Part shown: in pieces, positions 46,101 to 56,835 of the stretch
Numbering within the stretch: the first letter of the stretch is position 1
Layout of the letters: each line of letters begins with the position of its first letter
Origin: Strix aluco
Lineage: Eukaryota; Chordata; Aves; Strigiformes; Strigidae
Length of the DNA stretch: 64,000 nucleotides
Direction of reading: 5' to 3'
NCBI RefSeq assembly: GCF_031877795.1
Contig: NC_133932.1
Span: 40,066,180-40,130,179, forward strand
The notes under the pieces: generated by a model
Database searches by the model: none
The model's input: the letters and a program-made list of their open reading frames with translations, nothing else
What the model was told of the DNA's origin: nothing
Position numbers and translations under genes: made by a program

Positions 46101-49100
46101 GATAACTTAAAAGACTTTACAACTAAAATGAAATACTTTTTAAAATATGTTCATAAAACACATTTAAATCTACATAAAATGTTCTCATAATTTATTTTCA
46201 CATTTACAACAGATACCGCAATTTCCGTACCTTCACATCTCCACGACCAAGTCAGTTCTCTTGTTTAGCTGTGGACTCCAGTGGTGAGATTGTGTCAGCT
46301 GGTTCCCAGGATTCCTTTGAAATATTCATCTGGTCAATGCAGAGTGGGAGGCTGCTAGATGTAAGGACCTATAGTGTTGGAGGGCTTGAATTCAACTCAG
46401 TGTAGAACGTGATGATACCAAGTAACTTTGGGATTAGTCAGAGGTTTTTAATACAATGTGTTTTGTTATATTCAAGAACTGGAGCTATGCTATGTTGCTC
46501 TCAGCAATTTTTGATTTATATTGTGGAGACTATCTTGGATTTGTGTGGGAAATAGTTTTTAGAATTTTTGAGTAATGAGCTCTTTCCAGCTCGTGGAGTA
46601 ACACCAGTATTGCTGAGCTAACACATCGGCATAAGAGTCTTTCCTCCAGTAGTTGTTCAGAGATGTTCTTTTCTACATATTTTCTGCAGGTAGTGAAGAA
46701 ATTGTAGATGCTGTCCTAAGATTGATACAGATTTCATAGACAGTTTTGCTGGAGTAGAGCAGGGGCATGATTTCTTCTGTAGAAGGTTTTTATTTTGTAG
46801 GGTGAGAAAACTGTTAAGTTAAATCCCCACTGTATTGCTGCTAATTTGAAATGCATTCTTTTCAAGAGTAGATGTAATAAAGGAGGGACACGGTACTTCT
46901 GAGCAAATCAAACTCATTTGCTGTTTTCAATTCTTAAGCATTATTCTGTGTCTTGTACAAGTAGATGAACTCAGCGATTCATGTATTTAATTTGGCATAG
47001 CTATTGAACACAGATCACTGTAGTAATTCAGCATATATTTGAGTGGACCTCCAGAGTTTTGAGTTTAGTTCCTTTCATTGATTTCTTCTGAGAGGAGTAG
47101 GAGCTCCATACCATAAAAATCTGTATTACTCTTATTCACAGTTTTGGTTACTGTTTTTTCTTATGTATTTCAGCTGTAGACATACTCAATTCTCAAAGCA
47201 ATTACTTGCTTTTTCACAGTTGGTTTGATTGTTCTGATAAGAAGGGGGGGAAAAAGCATGCTGCATTCTTAAGTCTTGGTCTCTAAAGGGACTATGTGTG
47301 TGCATAAGAGTGGTTAGAGATGCCTGTGCAGTGGTAACTAATGAATTTTAAACTTCTGAAAATAAAAAGTTGAGAATCACTGGTATGTATCATGCCACAT
47401 GTCCAAAAGTGACCTCAAGCATGTGTGGACAAGTTAGGCAGGGTTTCGTTGCTATATTTAGAGTTTACTGAATACAAACTACATGAATTCCAGTTTCTTT
47501 CACCTAATCCCACGTTATCTTTTCTTCTTTTATTAGGTCTTAGCAGGTCATGAGGGCCCCATCAGCAGTTTGTCCTTTAACCCAATGAAGTGTGTTCTAG
47601 CTAGTGCCTCTTGGGATAAAACTGTCAAGTTATGGGATATGTTAGACAGCTGGAGAACTAAGGAGACACTAATATTGAACTCTGATGGTAATCTTTATTT
47701 CATGTTATCAAATACAAAAATATTGTCAAAAATATTTCAAGAATGAGCAACAGAACATATCAAATACAGACTCATTCTTGTTAATGAAAAACGAAAAATT
47801 GAGATAGTTCCCTATAGTACTTAGTTAACAGTGCAAGAAATTTTTTTTTATTTAATACTAGCTCTAGCTTTATAATTAGCTAAACAGTTGTATGTTGTCC
47901 AGATAAAAACTACAGTCATACTTGTTACTCTTAAGCTTTTTCTGGTAGTTGAGATAATATCCTAGAAAAACATAGGGTATTTTCTTAGAAAGAAATCTGA
48001 CTGCATTTTTAACTGTTAATTGCATTCTTTGCAGTTCTTGTTGTTGCTTTCCGTCCTGATGGCAAGGAGCTTGCCGTTGCTGCTTTGAATGGGCAGATAA
48101 CATTTTGGGATCATGAAAATGCAGTGCAGACTGGCTCAATTGAGGGAAGGCATGATCTTCAGATGGGAAGGAAGGAGCTTGATAAAATAACTGCCAAACA
48201 AGCAGCCAAGGGAAAGTAAGTGAGATTGCAGTGAAAAAAGGGTGTCTCACTGGCTTGCTCTTGAATTGTTTCTTTCTAGTGGTTTTTATGTGAAGATTTC
48301 AGAGTGCATCTGCTGTTGAAATATTTTGATTCTGGTGTTGGATTTTAAAAGACTGCCTGACTTGACATCTGGATGGACCCTTTTTGTCTTTTGCTGTGTT
48401 CACCCGCTGATTGCATCACCACTCTGAACATGTGTTCTTTTTCATCAGTTACAACTTTGGATTGCTAGCATAATATTAAGCTTCTCATGACAAGTTGTTC
48501 ATTTGCTAAATGTGATAGGTTTTTAAGTGGATATCTTGTTATATAGATATTAGTATGTAACTTATCAGTGTCTAGAAACTGTTACTTTTTTTAAAATGTA
48601 AATATGCTGTGGGTTTTATTACATGTTACTATGCATGTGAAGTAACGTTTAAAGGCAAGTTGAATTTGTGTGCTGTCAAAAAGTGCAATATCGAAGTCAT
48701 GTGTTTCATTCCTCTCTTTTTTTCCTTTGAACCCCTCTTTTATTTCCATGTTGCTCCCACTCAAGATGAAAAAAGGAAGCAATGACTTTTTGAAAAAAGT
48801 GGTTTTTTGGTCATGAGCTCTCAACCGTCTCTTTAAAACATGCCATGACATTGGTTTAGCTATTCTGACCATACTTAGTGTTGTACAGGGTGTAGTTGAG
48901 AGCTCATTCATTGAGCTGCAACTCAGAATCAGAAGTATGGAAGTACTTAAAAAAGCTGTTGAAGTTCTCAATTGTGATTCATAGTAAAGCACCAAGTACT
49001 TGTTTGTGGTAAACAGTTTTGTGTGTTAAGTACGTATCATGTGCATGAAGATCTCCACTTTTTCCATGGAATGGTTATTCTTCTGTGTCTTCACATTGTA

Positions 49101-52100
49101 CTCATCTCTTTTAGCTTGGATGTGGCAGTGAAATTAACTACTCTCTCTTTTTCTTTACTAGATCTTTTACTACTCTGTGTTATTCGGCAGATGGTCAGTC
49201 TATTCTGGCAGGTGGATTGTCAAAATTTGTCTGTATATATAACGTCAAGGAACAGATTCTTATGAAAAAGTTTGAAATCTCATGCAACTTTTCTTTAGAT
49301 GCAATGGAGGTATGTGACCACAGGAGTTGGTTTTTTTCATTCCCCCACCTCCACAAGACTTTGATTCTGGTATAACATCTCATTAAGTGGTGTTCATGAA
49401 TGTTTTATTAAGCACAGGTTCACTTTCTTAATTTTGTGCGGGAGAGTGGTAAGGAAATGTTTCTCAGGAAACAAAAATTATTACTGACACTCAGCTAACT
49501 AAAGTCTTGCCAGATTGCAGTGTGTTTATATTGAATGAGCAGAACTCTTAAGCGTAGTTAGGTCAGTTGGCACTTAAAATTGAAGGGAAAATTTAAATTA
49601 TCAATATTTTGTACCAAGCTGATTTTCCCTGGGTGTCAGTTGCTTGTGTTAGCAAAGAAATTAAGGAATTTATTGTGGACACAGAACATCACCAACCTTT
49701 ACAAACTTGGTTTCTGAATATTGCCAAATTCCTTTAAAAGTAAAGCAAATGATGAAAAGAATCAGAAAGAAAAAAATTCCTGTAACCGTTTTTAGTATCC
49801 CTTTACCTGGAAGAATGATGATTGTTCTACTGTTCATGTCAGGCTGTATTTGGCTGTGGTTCCTTGACAACAGTGGTTTGTGAAGCAGCCTTCGTTTCTC
49901 TGCTGCCCTCTATTGTGCTAGCATAGCTCAACATGTGGCTTAAAAGGATACCAGAAGTGACCCAATTGGAAAAGAATCCTGGAGGGGATGGGTGTTTAAA
50001 AATGGGGGACAGGGAGGTTCCTAAATCATCATTTGCATAGCTGACTGGCTACACAGCCCTTACATTAGCCCAGTGCAGTTTTTGAACCTAAAGGGAAGAG
50101 AGAGTAGGGCTGCATCTGAGGAAACAGTGCATCTCTTAAGTAGAACAACATTAAAATAGTGTGAAGCCACAGTGTAAACTTGAGTTGTGCTGTTCTGAGG
50201 CCTTAAGACTGAAGCAGCCTGAATCTCATCTGCAGTTGGACACTGTTACCTGCTGTTGTGAAATTGTCAGTTTTCTGCATGTTTTTGGAGAAGCTTTTAG
50301 AAGAAAGTGCATGGAAATAATCACTAGATATCTCCTGAATGTTACAGAGAATTTTCAATTAATATAGATGTTTGAGAGGAGAGTCAGTGCAGTGCATGGA
50401 ACTTACATATTTTTCTAGGAGTACTTAGATCGGAGAAAAATGACTGAATTTGGCAGCATGGCTCTGATTGATGAAGGGGCTGGAGGTGAAGATGGTGTTG
50501 CCATTCCTCTTCCTGGAGTAAAAAGAGGTATGGGTTTTGTCTTTGCTGTCTTGTTACTAGTTTTATGTGGATCAAGACCTTTGATGTAGAGTCGATACCA
50601 GATAAGAAGGGTTTGAATTATTCAGCTCAGTTTTAAAGTTAGGATTACCTGAATGTTCTGTAGCCACAGGGATCTGTTACTCAAGTGTTCAGCTGATGTA
50701 TGGGTGGGTCCTTTTGCATAGTAGAAGCAACAGGGAGCAGGAGATACTTTGGTCTCCTGGATGTGTAACCCAGCAGTCCTGATTTAATTTTCAAAGAGCA
50801 AAATTCAGTCCCACCACTTCAGCTGTAAGATCTCTTGGACCTGGACTGTCCCTTACTTACCCTGTCTTGAAATCTGCCAGGTTTTGGCATGTTCCACATT
50901 GTTTTTCAGCATAATAACAGCATAGTTAGTGTAGATAGCTAGACCATGAAGTTTTGGTGACTATATTACATCACTTCTAAACTTCTCTTTTAGGTGACAT
51001 GAGTTATCGACACTTCAAACCAGAAATAAGAGTGACCTGCCTGCGGTTCTGTCCTACGGGTGAGTATTGACAATTAATGTAGGATTTTTTTATTCCATGT
51101 AAAACAAAACAAAAGAGCATTGGAGAAGTAATAATGAAGAACAAATTCCTTGGAGATGGTCTCTCCAGACGTTACACAGTGCTGCTGGATTTGTAGTCTA
51201 GTTTCCTGTGCAGCGGATAATTTAGAAACTGAAGTGTACATTGCTTTCAGCTGGTATTTCTTAAAACCACTGTCATTGCTGACAGGTCCAGCGATGATGC
51301 ATGGCTTTCAGTCCTACCCACTTCCTGTAAACAATGAAGAGTCATCCATTTACCATTACTCTTCTGTTTCCATCCTAGAAAACCCAGCTTTGCTCTTAAA
51401 TATTGTTACTTCTCTTCTAGGACGAAGCTGGGCAGCCACCACCACAGAGGGTCTTCTTATCTATTCACTGGATTCTGGGCTGATTTTTGATCCTTTTGAG
51501 CTGGATATTGATGTCACGCCCAGCAATATACACAAAACACTGCATCAGAAGGAATACACTATGGCTATCATCATGGCCTTAAAGCTGAATGAAAAGAAAT
51601 TAATTCAGGAGGTCATAGAGGCTGTACCTATCAATGAAGGTGAGTGGATCTTCCATGAAATTTGGCTGAACTAGCTGTAAGCAGAGATTTGTAAGCCAAA
51701 TATGTTGAGGTGTGAAGGGTAGAGTTTAGCTCCTGGGTGACAGGGAGTATAACATTGATATTTAAGGAGTTTCTACTGTAGCTGAAGACTAAAGAGGGAA
51801 GGGATGGTCTTTTGTGAAAAAAAGTAGACTCTTTAGTGTTAACTTATGTTTTAATTTTGCCAGTCTGCTGCATGCTCTTCTAGTGACTTTTGAACATGGA
51901 ATTTGATCAGGTCTGGATATGCAGGTAAAGTTTTTGGATGCCAGTTCTCAGAAGTAGCTGATGTTGGAGAAGCGCGCAGCAAGTTTAGCATTAGTTAGCA
52001 GTGCGCCTGTGTGATGAAGGCAGTTAACTGGATACTGGGCTGTGCTATCAAGGATGTACTCAGCAGTTCAAGGAAAGTGATTAGTCTTCTCTGTTGAGAG

Positions 52101-55100
52101 TTGTGAGACCATGTCAGGAGTACTGTGCCTACCTAGTTTGGGGCTTGACAGCACAAGACAGACATTGATACTCTGGAGCATCTGGTAGAGGGCTTGGAAA
52201 ATGATTGGAGGGCCAGAGTGTGCAACAGCTGAGGAGAGGCTTAAGAGAGCTGGGTTCAGTCTTCAGAAGAGAAGGGGAATATTTTTTACTGTCTTCAAGT
52301 GCCTAACGGGATGTTAGAAAGAAGGCAGAACCAGACTTGGAGTCACACAATGGTGCAAGACGAAGAAACAGACCTCTTGCAACACAGAAAATTCCTACTA
52401 GGTATTTAAAAGCAGTAACATTATGTTGGGGTAGTGAAATACTGCAACAGGCTGACAAGGGAGGTAGTGGATTCTCCACCCTTGGAAGTGCTCAGTGCTC
52501 AACTAGATAAAGCTGTGCCAGCTACTCTAAATCAGTCTTGCTCTGGACTGCCAAAATTAGGAGCAACTCTGCAGGTGTCAGCCCTTAGAAGTTCTGATGA
52601 GTTTTGTTCCTTTAGTTATAGCGTTTGTTAAATTCATCCCTCTAAACAAATGTAAATATGGTCCTTATGAAGGGCTGTGCTCACACAAACCAAACAGATT
52701 ATTAGTTATGTGCCAAGCTCTTTGTAACGAGACAGATGCTTTCACAATTGTGATATCAGAAACAAAGGAACAGGTAAGGTGTCACTTGACTTTGGAGGAC
52801 ATTTACTGAAGTCATTCTTTAGCACCCTTTTTATCATTTTGATAACTAATGTGCACATTCATTAGCTATATATGGTTGATACGACCTTAAAAATAAACTT
52901 TCAGTAATTGTATTCTCCTTAACTTCATCACTCCACCAACAGTTCCATCATAACTTTGAAGTATATTTTCTTAGCTTTACCTCACTGTTACCCCAGTGAA
53001 AGGTATTTATTTCCTTCCAGCATTTCATGTGTAACAAATTAAAAATCCTTTTATCTAGTCAAAACATGCTCAAGTCTGAAATCAGATGTGTTGCAAGCCA
53101 GTCGCTCTGTAGGTTTTTCTTACCTTATTCCCTACGTAGCAAGCCTGATAATTATGCGTGTCAGGGTAAATCATCTTTTGCCACCTGAGTTGGCATAATA
53201 ATGTTTGCCTCTGGCAAAACTTAGTTCTGTTTTACTGCTGTTAACCAAAACTCCATGTACACAGGCAAGACTGGGTAAGTAGGCAGGTGCCAAAACCTCA
53301 GGAGTAGAGAAAGAGGCATGGAAATTTCAGGTGGTGTAATCCACTGTTAAGAGAATGAATGTGTACCTGTTTCTTTAAAAGTGGAAAACTTTTTTCATAG
53401 TTGAATGTTACATAGACCAGTTGGGGTGGCCACAGAGAGTAGGAGATGGTTATTTTTTAGAGAGAATGATATATGATGAGGTCATCATAGTTACATGAGA
53501 TTATTTTGAATGCTTATAAATCATGCTGCTTTGTGCTGCACATTTGCTAACAGCATTCACACAGTTCCTCTGTGGGCAGGTGACTTCGCTATCTTTTCAA
53601 GTATCCTTTATTGCCTCTGATTATTGCATGTAACTAGTTTCACTGAATACAGAAATTTGTATGAAGTCAGAAGCAACAAGACTTCAATAAAGAGGAGGAA
53701 AGGGTGGAAGTAAAAGTTCTGAAGGAGAGCTGGTGGGGAGAGTATTCTGTCAGGAGGAGGAACTTGGGGAGGGGAGAAATTAAGTTCTTGCTTTTAAATA
53801 CAGTAGCGATTGGAAGGCTTATGGAGGAAAGACTGCCTCTTAAGAGACTGTGGTGCTGTCCCCTGAAATACAAGGTTAAATATCAAATAGTTGCCAAGAC
53901 AGTGCTTTCTTCTGCTTCCCCTTGTGCTTTCCTGTGGTCTCTTTCATGTTTTTCCAAGTAGTATTTCAACCCTGATGTCTGTGGGCTTTTTTTCCTTTTT
54001 TGCCCAGTTGATGTTGTCTGCTCATCACTCCCAGACCTGTATGTGGAGAAAGTATTGGAGTTCCTGGCCTCTGCATTTGAGATATCTTGTCATTTAGAGT
54101 TCTATCTTACTTGGGCTCATAAGCTGCTTATGCTGCACGGACAGAAACTGAAAACAAGGTGAGATCTTGTGAAAGTCAAAATGTCGACAAGCATTGTAAA
54201 ATCTATTTACCTGTCAGTTTAAGGTTTTTATTTACCATTTAGTGACATTCTAGATAATGCATACACAACAATTAGAGCTACTTAGTTTTTACAACTTCTT
54301 CACTAATAATAAAAGTCACAGTTTGGCCTTGATGATCTTAAAGGTCTTTTCAAACCTAAATGATTCTATGATTCTAACAAGTGTGTATGATAGAATTGGA
54401 ATGCATAATAGGATTTGTGAGGATAAATTGCAAAAATATTTTTCAAATACTACAGGGAAAACTTTGCATAGCTTGCTTAGTCTATAAATGCATAAAGATT
54501 TCAAGAGTGATAGTAGGATTTCGGCAATTGTATTTTTAAACTGTTATGCATATTAAATATAACTGAAAGATAATGTGCAGGTACTGACTGCTTTTTTTAT
54601 AGACTTGTGATTACAGCATGCACTCTTAGCTTGTTAGTACTCTGCTTTCCTATGTAGTTCTTTACAGCTACATGGGCCTGGGTCTGTGAATTCTATTCAG
54701 CCCTCCCATAGTACAGAGTTATTAAAGACTTTTGGGAACAAAAATAGGTAAATTTACAAATTTAAAATAGGCTAAGTGGGAGGTAATCTGAGAAGGAGTC
54801 CTGCAGGTTAAAAAAACCAGTGCATTGTGTAACTCTTTCCTTGCTTCAACATGGGTATTAATGTTCTGGTTACTGAAATGAGTGGAACAAATTTTCTTTT
54901 GTTGCTGTTTAAAGTAGAAGAGGACAATTTAAAACAAACGCTTGCTTGTTCAGAAAGTATTGTAGTACCTGGAAAGAACTGCCATCACTACAGCAAGAAG
55001 AATTGAGTTCTTCAAGCTGCAGTTTGACATGAGAAAAAAATTATTTCTGACAATATATTACTTGTATTGGGTATAGTCACTGAGGACAGAGTCAAAAGCA

Positions 55101-55662
55101 AAGAGCTTTCGTCTATTTAGTATTATCTTAAAATGTTCATTTTGAACAGTTAACATGTATGCTTGTTAAAATTCTGAGAGTATAGAAAGAGTTCTAGATT
55201 TCCATATGCAAACATAAATTTTACTGCAAGTTGCATGTTTTCTTCATTCAAGGTCAGTGAAGCTGCTCCCCATGATTCAGTTCCTTCAGAAAAGCATCCA
55301 ACGTCATTTTGAAGATGTTTCAAAACTGTATGTATTGTTATATTTAAAAGTTTAAATCAAAACACTGCACGAAAGTATGGAGTAATTTGGGGGATGATAG
55401 TGTGGTATTAGAACTTTTGAGACAGTTGTCTATTTTAGAGTATTTTTACTTTAGGAGGGAAATGGAATCTTGTTTCTAACATGTTCCTATTTATTTTTAC
55501 AGCTGTGAATGGAATATCTACAATATTAAATATGCATTGGCCATTTCGCAGCAGCGGGGCATGAAACGTCTGGCAGAAGAAGCATCAGTAGATGAAGAAG
55601 ACTTGGATTCTGACAGTGATTATCTTATGCAAGAAGCTCATAAGGACAATTTCAGTTCCTAG
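37170..55662 (+). CDS. PWP2: PWP2, periodic tryptophan protein 2 homolog (UTP-B subunit, SSU processome)
   Basis: PWP2 (yeast Pwp2/Utp1) is a nucleolar WD-repeat protein of the UTP-B complex. UTP-B binds the 5' external transcribed spacer and U3 snoRNP during 18S rRNA processing. The 21 coding exons are 37170-37187, 37279-37391, 38202-38296, 38666-38765, 39836-39979, 40415-40550, 41072-41292, 42508-42651, 43447-43517, 44217-44353, 45461-45609, 46213-46360, 47537-47687, 48035-48215, 49162-49309, 50419-50527, 50994-51059, 51421-51639, 54008-54158, 55253-55327 and 55503-55662. They total 2736 bp, giving 911 residues against 919 in human. Two tandem beta-propellers fill residues 1 to about 700, with clear repeats such as SASWDKTVKLWDM. 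An Utp12-type helical C-terminal domain follows at about 745-860, then an acidic tail (EEDLDSDSD). The start lies in a good Kozak context (gccgccATGa). Nothing is broken. Confidence 0.97.
37279..37391 (+). CDS. PWP2: PWP2 exon 2
   Basis: Residues 7-43, reading FSGLLGTVYRRGNLSFTRDG and ending VFDLK. It lies within the CpG island and is very GC-rich. The acceptor is ctcgcag and the donor gtaagc. Confidence 0.94.
38202..38296 (+). CDS. PWP2: PWP2 exon 3
   Basis: Residues 44-75, reading NNKCETLPLATRLNIVCVGL and SPDGSLAILIDE, a WD-repeat strand pattern. The acceptor is ttcttgtag and the donor gtactt. Confidence 0.93.
38666..38765 (+). CDS. PWP2: PWP2 exon 4
   Basis: Residues 76-108, reading EGAALLVSLIGKCVIHQFYF and VHSVSFSPDG. 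The acceptor is cttacag and the donor gtaagt. Confidence 0.93.
39836..39979 (+). CDS. PWP2: PWP2 exon 5
   Basis: Residues 109-156, reading KKFVITKDNVALMYHAPGKK, REFNAFVLDKTYYGPYDETT and CIDWTDDS. It is nearly identical to the mammalian protein. The donor is gtgagt. Confidence 0.95.
40415..40550 (+). CDS. PWP2: PWP2 exon 6
   Basis: Residues 157-202, reading KCFAVGSKDMSTWVFGAERW and HKDIIVACFFEENSLD. The acceptor is tttgtag and the donor gtatgt. Confidence 0.95.
41072..41292 (+). CDS. PWP2: PWP2 exon 7 (acidic insert)
   Basis: Residues 203-275. A WD repeat (DAALCVWQCD) is followed by a long Glu/Lys-rich insert (EKNAEENDEEFLEEPKGEE) before VKYSRVAK. The human protein also has an acidic insert here but with different sequence, so this is a fast-evolving loop. 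The donor is gtaagt. Confidence 0.94.
42508..42651 (+). CDS. PWP2: PWP2 exon 8
   Basis: Residues 276-323, reading KYFFNKEGDFNNLTSAAYHK and TGFASGIFHLHELPEFNLIH. The acceptor is atgccag and the donor gtgagg. Confidence 0.95.
43199..43244 (+). repeat. 24-bp-period tandem duplication
   Basis: The unit atactctg(t/c)cttcattccaaat occurs twice, at 43199-43220 and 43223-43244, with one difference. It lies in PWP2 intron 8. Confidence 0.85.
43447..43517 (+). CDS. PWP2: PWP2 exon 9 (weak GTTTGT donor)
   Basis: A short 71-bp exon, residues 324-347, reading SISDQRIASISINCTGDWIA and FGCS. Homology and acceptor position force the donor to be CAG|GTTTGT. A consensus GTAAGT lies four bases further downstream, and its use would shift the frame. 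Confidence 0.9.
44217..44353 (+). CDS. PWP2: PWP2 exon 10
   Basis: Residues 348-393, reading GLGQLLVWEWQSESYVLKQQ and SPDGQYIVTGGEDGK, the start of the second propeller. The acceptor is tttcag and the donor gtaagt. Confidence 0.95.
45461..45609 (+). CDS. PWP2: PWP2 exon 11
   Basis: Residues 394-442, completing one WD unit (VKVWNTSSS) and containing the next (SASLDGTVRAFDLH). The acceptor is tctcttgcag and the donor gtaact. Confidence 0.95.
46213..46360 (+). CDS. PWP2: PWP2 exon 12
   Basis: Residues 443-492, reading RYRNFRTFTSPRPSQFSCLA and SFEIFIWSMQSGRLLD, another WD blade. The acceptor is tacaacag and the donor gtaagg. Confidence 0.95.
47537..47687 (+). CDS. PWP2: PWP2 exon 13
   Basis: Residues 493-542, with a textbook WD repeat: GHEGPISSLSFNP, then SASWDKTVKLWDM. 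The acceptor is tattag and the donor gtaatc. Confidence 0.96.
48035..48215 (+). CDS. PWP2: PWP2 exon 14
   Basis: Residues 543-602, reading FRPDGKELAVAALNGQITFW and SIEGRHDLQMGRKELDKITA. The acceptor is ctttgcag and the donor gtaagt. Confidence 0.95.
49162..49309 (+). CDS. PWP2: PWP2 exon 15
   Basis: Residues 603-652, reading SFTTLCYSADGQSILAGGLS, KFVCIYNVKEQILMKKFEIS and FSLDAME. The acceptor is tttactag and the donor gtatgt. Confidence 0.95.
50419..50527 (+). CDS. PWP2: PWP2 exon 16
   Basis: Residues 653-688, reading EYLDRRKMTEFGSMALIDEG and EDGVAIPLPGVKR. The acceptor is tttttctag and the donor gtatgg. Confidence 0.95.
50994..51059 (+). CDS. PWP2: PWP2 exon 17
   Basis: A short 66-bp exon, residues 689-710, reading GDMSYRHFKPEIRVTCLRFC and ending PT. 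The acceptor is cttttag and the donor gtgagt. Confidence 0.94.
51421..51639 (+). CDS. PWP2: PWP2 exon 18
   Basis: Residues 711-783, reading RSWAATTTEGLLIYSLDSGL at the end of the propeller region. The first Utp12-domain helices follow (AIIMALKLNEKKLIQEVIEA). The acceptor is ctcttctag and the donor gtgagt. Confidence 0.95.
51985..52530 (+). mobile_element. old CR1 3' fragment (plus strand) in PWP2 intron 18
   Basis: Ordered matches to the CR1 3' region are present: the block around gacattgatactctggagca, then gctgggttcagtcttcagaa, then aaatactgcaacaggctgac and gtagtggattctccaccctt. All reading frames are broken and the 3' tail is not recognisable. Confidence 0.75.
52616..52773 (+). other. candidate unannotated cassette exon in PWP2 intron 18
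   Basis: This 158-bp segment follows a good acceptor (gttttgttcctttag) and precedes a good donor (gtaagg). It is open in the phase that exon 18 leaves, and encodes for example LCSHKPNRLLVMCQ and DAFTIVISETKEQ. Its length is 2 mod 3, so inclusion shifts exon 19 and brings an early stop. I do not recognise the peptide. It starts about 85 bp after the CR1 fragment, so it may be repeat-derived or chance. Confidence 0.25.
54008..54158 (+). CDS. PWP2: PWP2 exon 19
   Basis: Residues 784-833, reading VDVVCSSLPDLYVEKVLEFL and HKLLMLHGQKLKT, the core helices of the Utp12 domain that pack against other UTP-B subunits. The acceptor is ttgcccag and the donor gtgaga. Confidence 0.95.
54318..54377 (+). mobile_element. 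CR1 3' tail fragment (plus strand)
   Basis: Only the last 60 bp of a CR1 is present: ttgatgatcttaaaggtctt, then tcaaacctaaatgattctat, ending in the CR1 terminal repeat (gattctatgattct). It lies in PWP2 intron 19. Confidence 0.75.
55253..55327 (+). CDS. PWP2: PWP2 exon 20
   Basis: Residues 834-858, reading SVKLLPMIQFLQKSIQRHFE and DVSK. The acceptor is attcaag and the donor gtatgt. Confidence 0.94.
55503..55662 (+). CDS. PWP2: PWP2 exon 21 (last coding exon)
   Basis: Residues 859-911 and the TAG stop at 55660-55662. It reads CEWNIYNIKYALAISQQRGM and then an acidic tail (DEEDLDSDSD). The tail is a few residues shorter than in human and ends differently. The acceptor is tttacag. Confidence 0.95.
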
Positions 55663-56759
55663 TTACTCTTCATGATGGGGAGAAAACCAAAGGCAGTAAT
55701 TTTATGCAGTGGTATTCACTGAGAATGAGTGGCCCTCATAGTGGCATAATTTAGGTGGTCTTAACAGTGTGGATGGAGTTACAGGTGAGTTAGTGGGGGG
55801 AAATGTAGGAATAGACAAAGTGCCATCCATGGAGTATTTGGTGTACCCTTTGGCTGTAACAACTTGACAGCATTGAATTCTTTTTATTATTTTTATTATT
55901 CCTGATTTCAAGTAAGAAAAAAAAATGTATTTTTAGTGAAGTTAGAAGTATGATGGGAAGAAGTGCATTCTTTATTAAAAATGCATTGGACATAGATTAA
56001 GAATTGTGAGTTTTGTAACGTGGTCTTGTCATACTTTGGACTCTTTTTATCTTTTTTAAAAATCATTCTTAATTGGAGGTCTATATAGTGCTCTCAACAT
56101 GTTTTAAATGTTGTTTTACTTCGTTTTAATACATACATGTTACTGGAACACTGTTTTCTTAGTTCTGTAACTTCCAAACCTGATGAAGTTTCAATAATGA
56201 GGATAAATAATATACCCATAGCAGTGAACATGGGAGAAAATTTACTGGGCTGTACAACTTTTGCAGAGGTTTTATTAATAATTTTGAGATACTGTAGTAA
56301 AAATTTGGAATTTACCAATTCAATAATGTAACTTAAACAGTAAGAGAACATGCTACAAATGTTTCTTTTTCTAATGAAAGCTCTTTCTTGTCTTGTTTTT
56401 TAAAATGTTTATTAACATATTAATATCTGAAACTTTATTTCCTTGTTTTTTGTGAATTGGTGTGAGAATTGTCTAATACTGACAATGAAGTCCTGAATAC
56501 AAAGAACTGTATCTGTGCTCCTGATAATTTCAAGCCACATGTTGAAAGGGCTTTGTTAATTGAAGATACTGCAAATATTAACAATGAGCCAGAATTGATT
56601 TTTTTTTTTAGTGTATTCTGTTCTTCTGGATTTGTTTTCTAGTCACTTTCCACTCTTGGAATAGAGGAGAGGTATGAATATTAAAAACTGCTGAAGAAAA
56701 AAATAAGTCAAAAATATACAGCAGACATACTGTCAGTTTGAAGAATTTCAGTATGTAAA

Positions 56760-56765
56760 ATAAAG
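56760..56765 (+). terminator. PWP2: PWP2 polyadenylation signal, proximal AATAAA
   Basis: A canonical hexamer 1.1 kb after the stop. It is paired with a second one 52 bp downstream, which suggests alternative cleavage sites. Confidence 0.5.
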
Positions 56766-56811
56766 ATGCACTTGCTACTTAAAACATAGCAAAGGGATTT
56801 GTTTTTCTTAC

Positions 56812-56817
56812 AATAAA
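56812..56817 (+). terminator. PWP2: PWP2 polyadenylation signal, distal AATAAA
   Basis: A canonical hexamer in caataaaagt, followed within 25-35 bases by a G/T-containing stretch (gttgctggtgcc) that could be the downstream element. I consider it the likelier main site. Confidence 0.55.
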
Positions 56818-56835
56818 AGTTTAAAAATATCTGCA

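Larger units (their letters stand above)
43518..51420 (+). other. PWP2: PWP2 introns 9-17
   Basis: The introns are 43518-44216, 44354-45460, 45610-46212, 46361-47536, 47688-48034, 48216-49161, 49310-50418, 50528-50993 and 51060-51420. No repeat family or intronic snoRNA could be supported by eye. Confidence 0.7.
51640..55252 (+). other. PWP2: PWP2 introns 18-19
   Basis: The introns are 51640-54007 and 54159-55252. They hold an old plus-strand CR1 fragment, the exon-like segment at 52616 and a short CR1 tail at 54318. The remainder is featureless. Confidence 0.7.
55663..56835 (+). other. PWP2: PWP2 3' UTR (likely extent)
   Basis: AT-rich non-coding sequence runs from the TAG to two closely spaced AATAAA hexamers at 56760 and 56812. 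This gives a 3' UTR of about 1.1-1.2 kb. No further coding potential is seen. Confidence 0.6.

Noticed and set aside
46400..46620. GTGATGA near 46409 in PWP2 intron 12 as a snoRNA C box
   Set aside because: The nearest CTGA is about 200 bases away. This is too far for a C/D snoRNA, although ribosome-biogenesis genes often host them.
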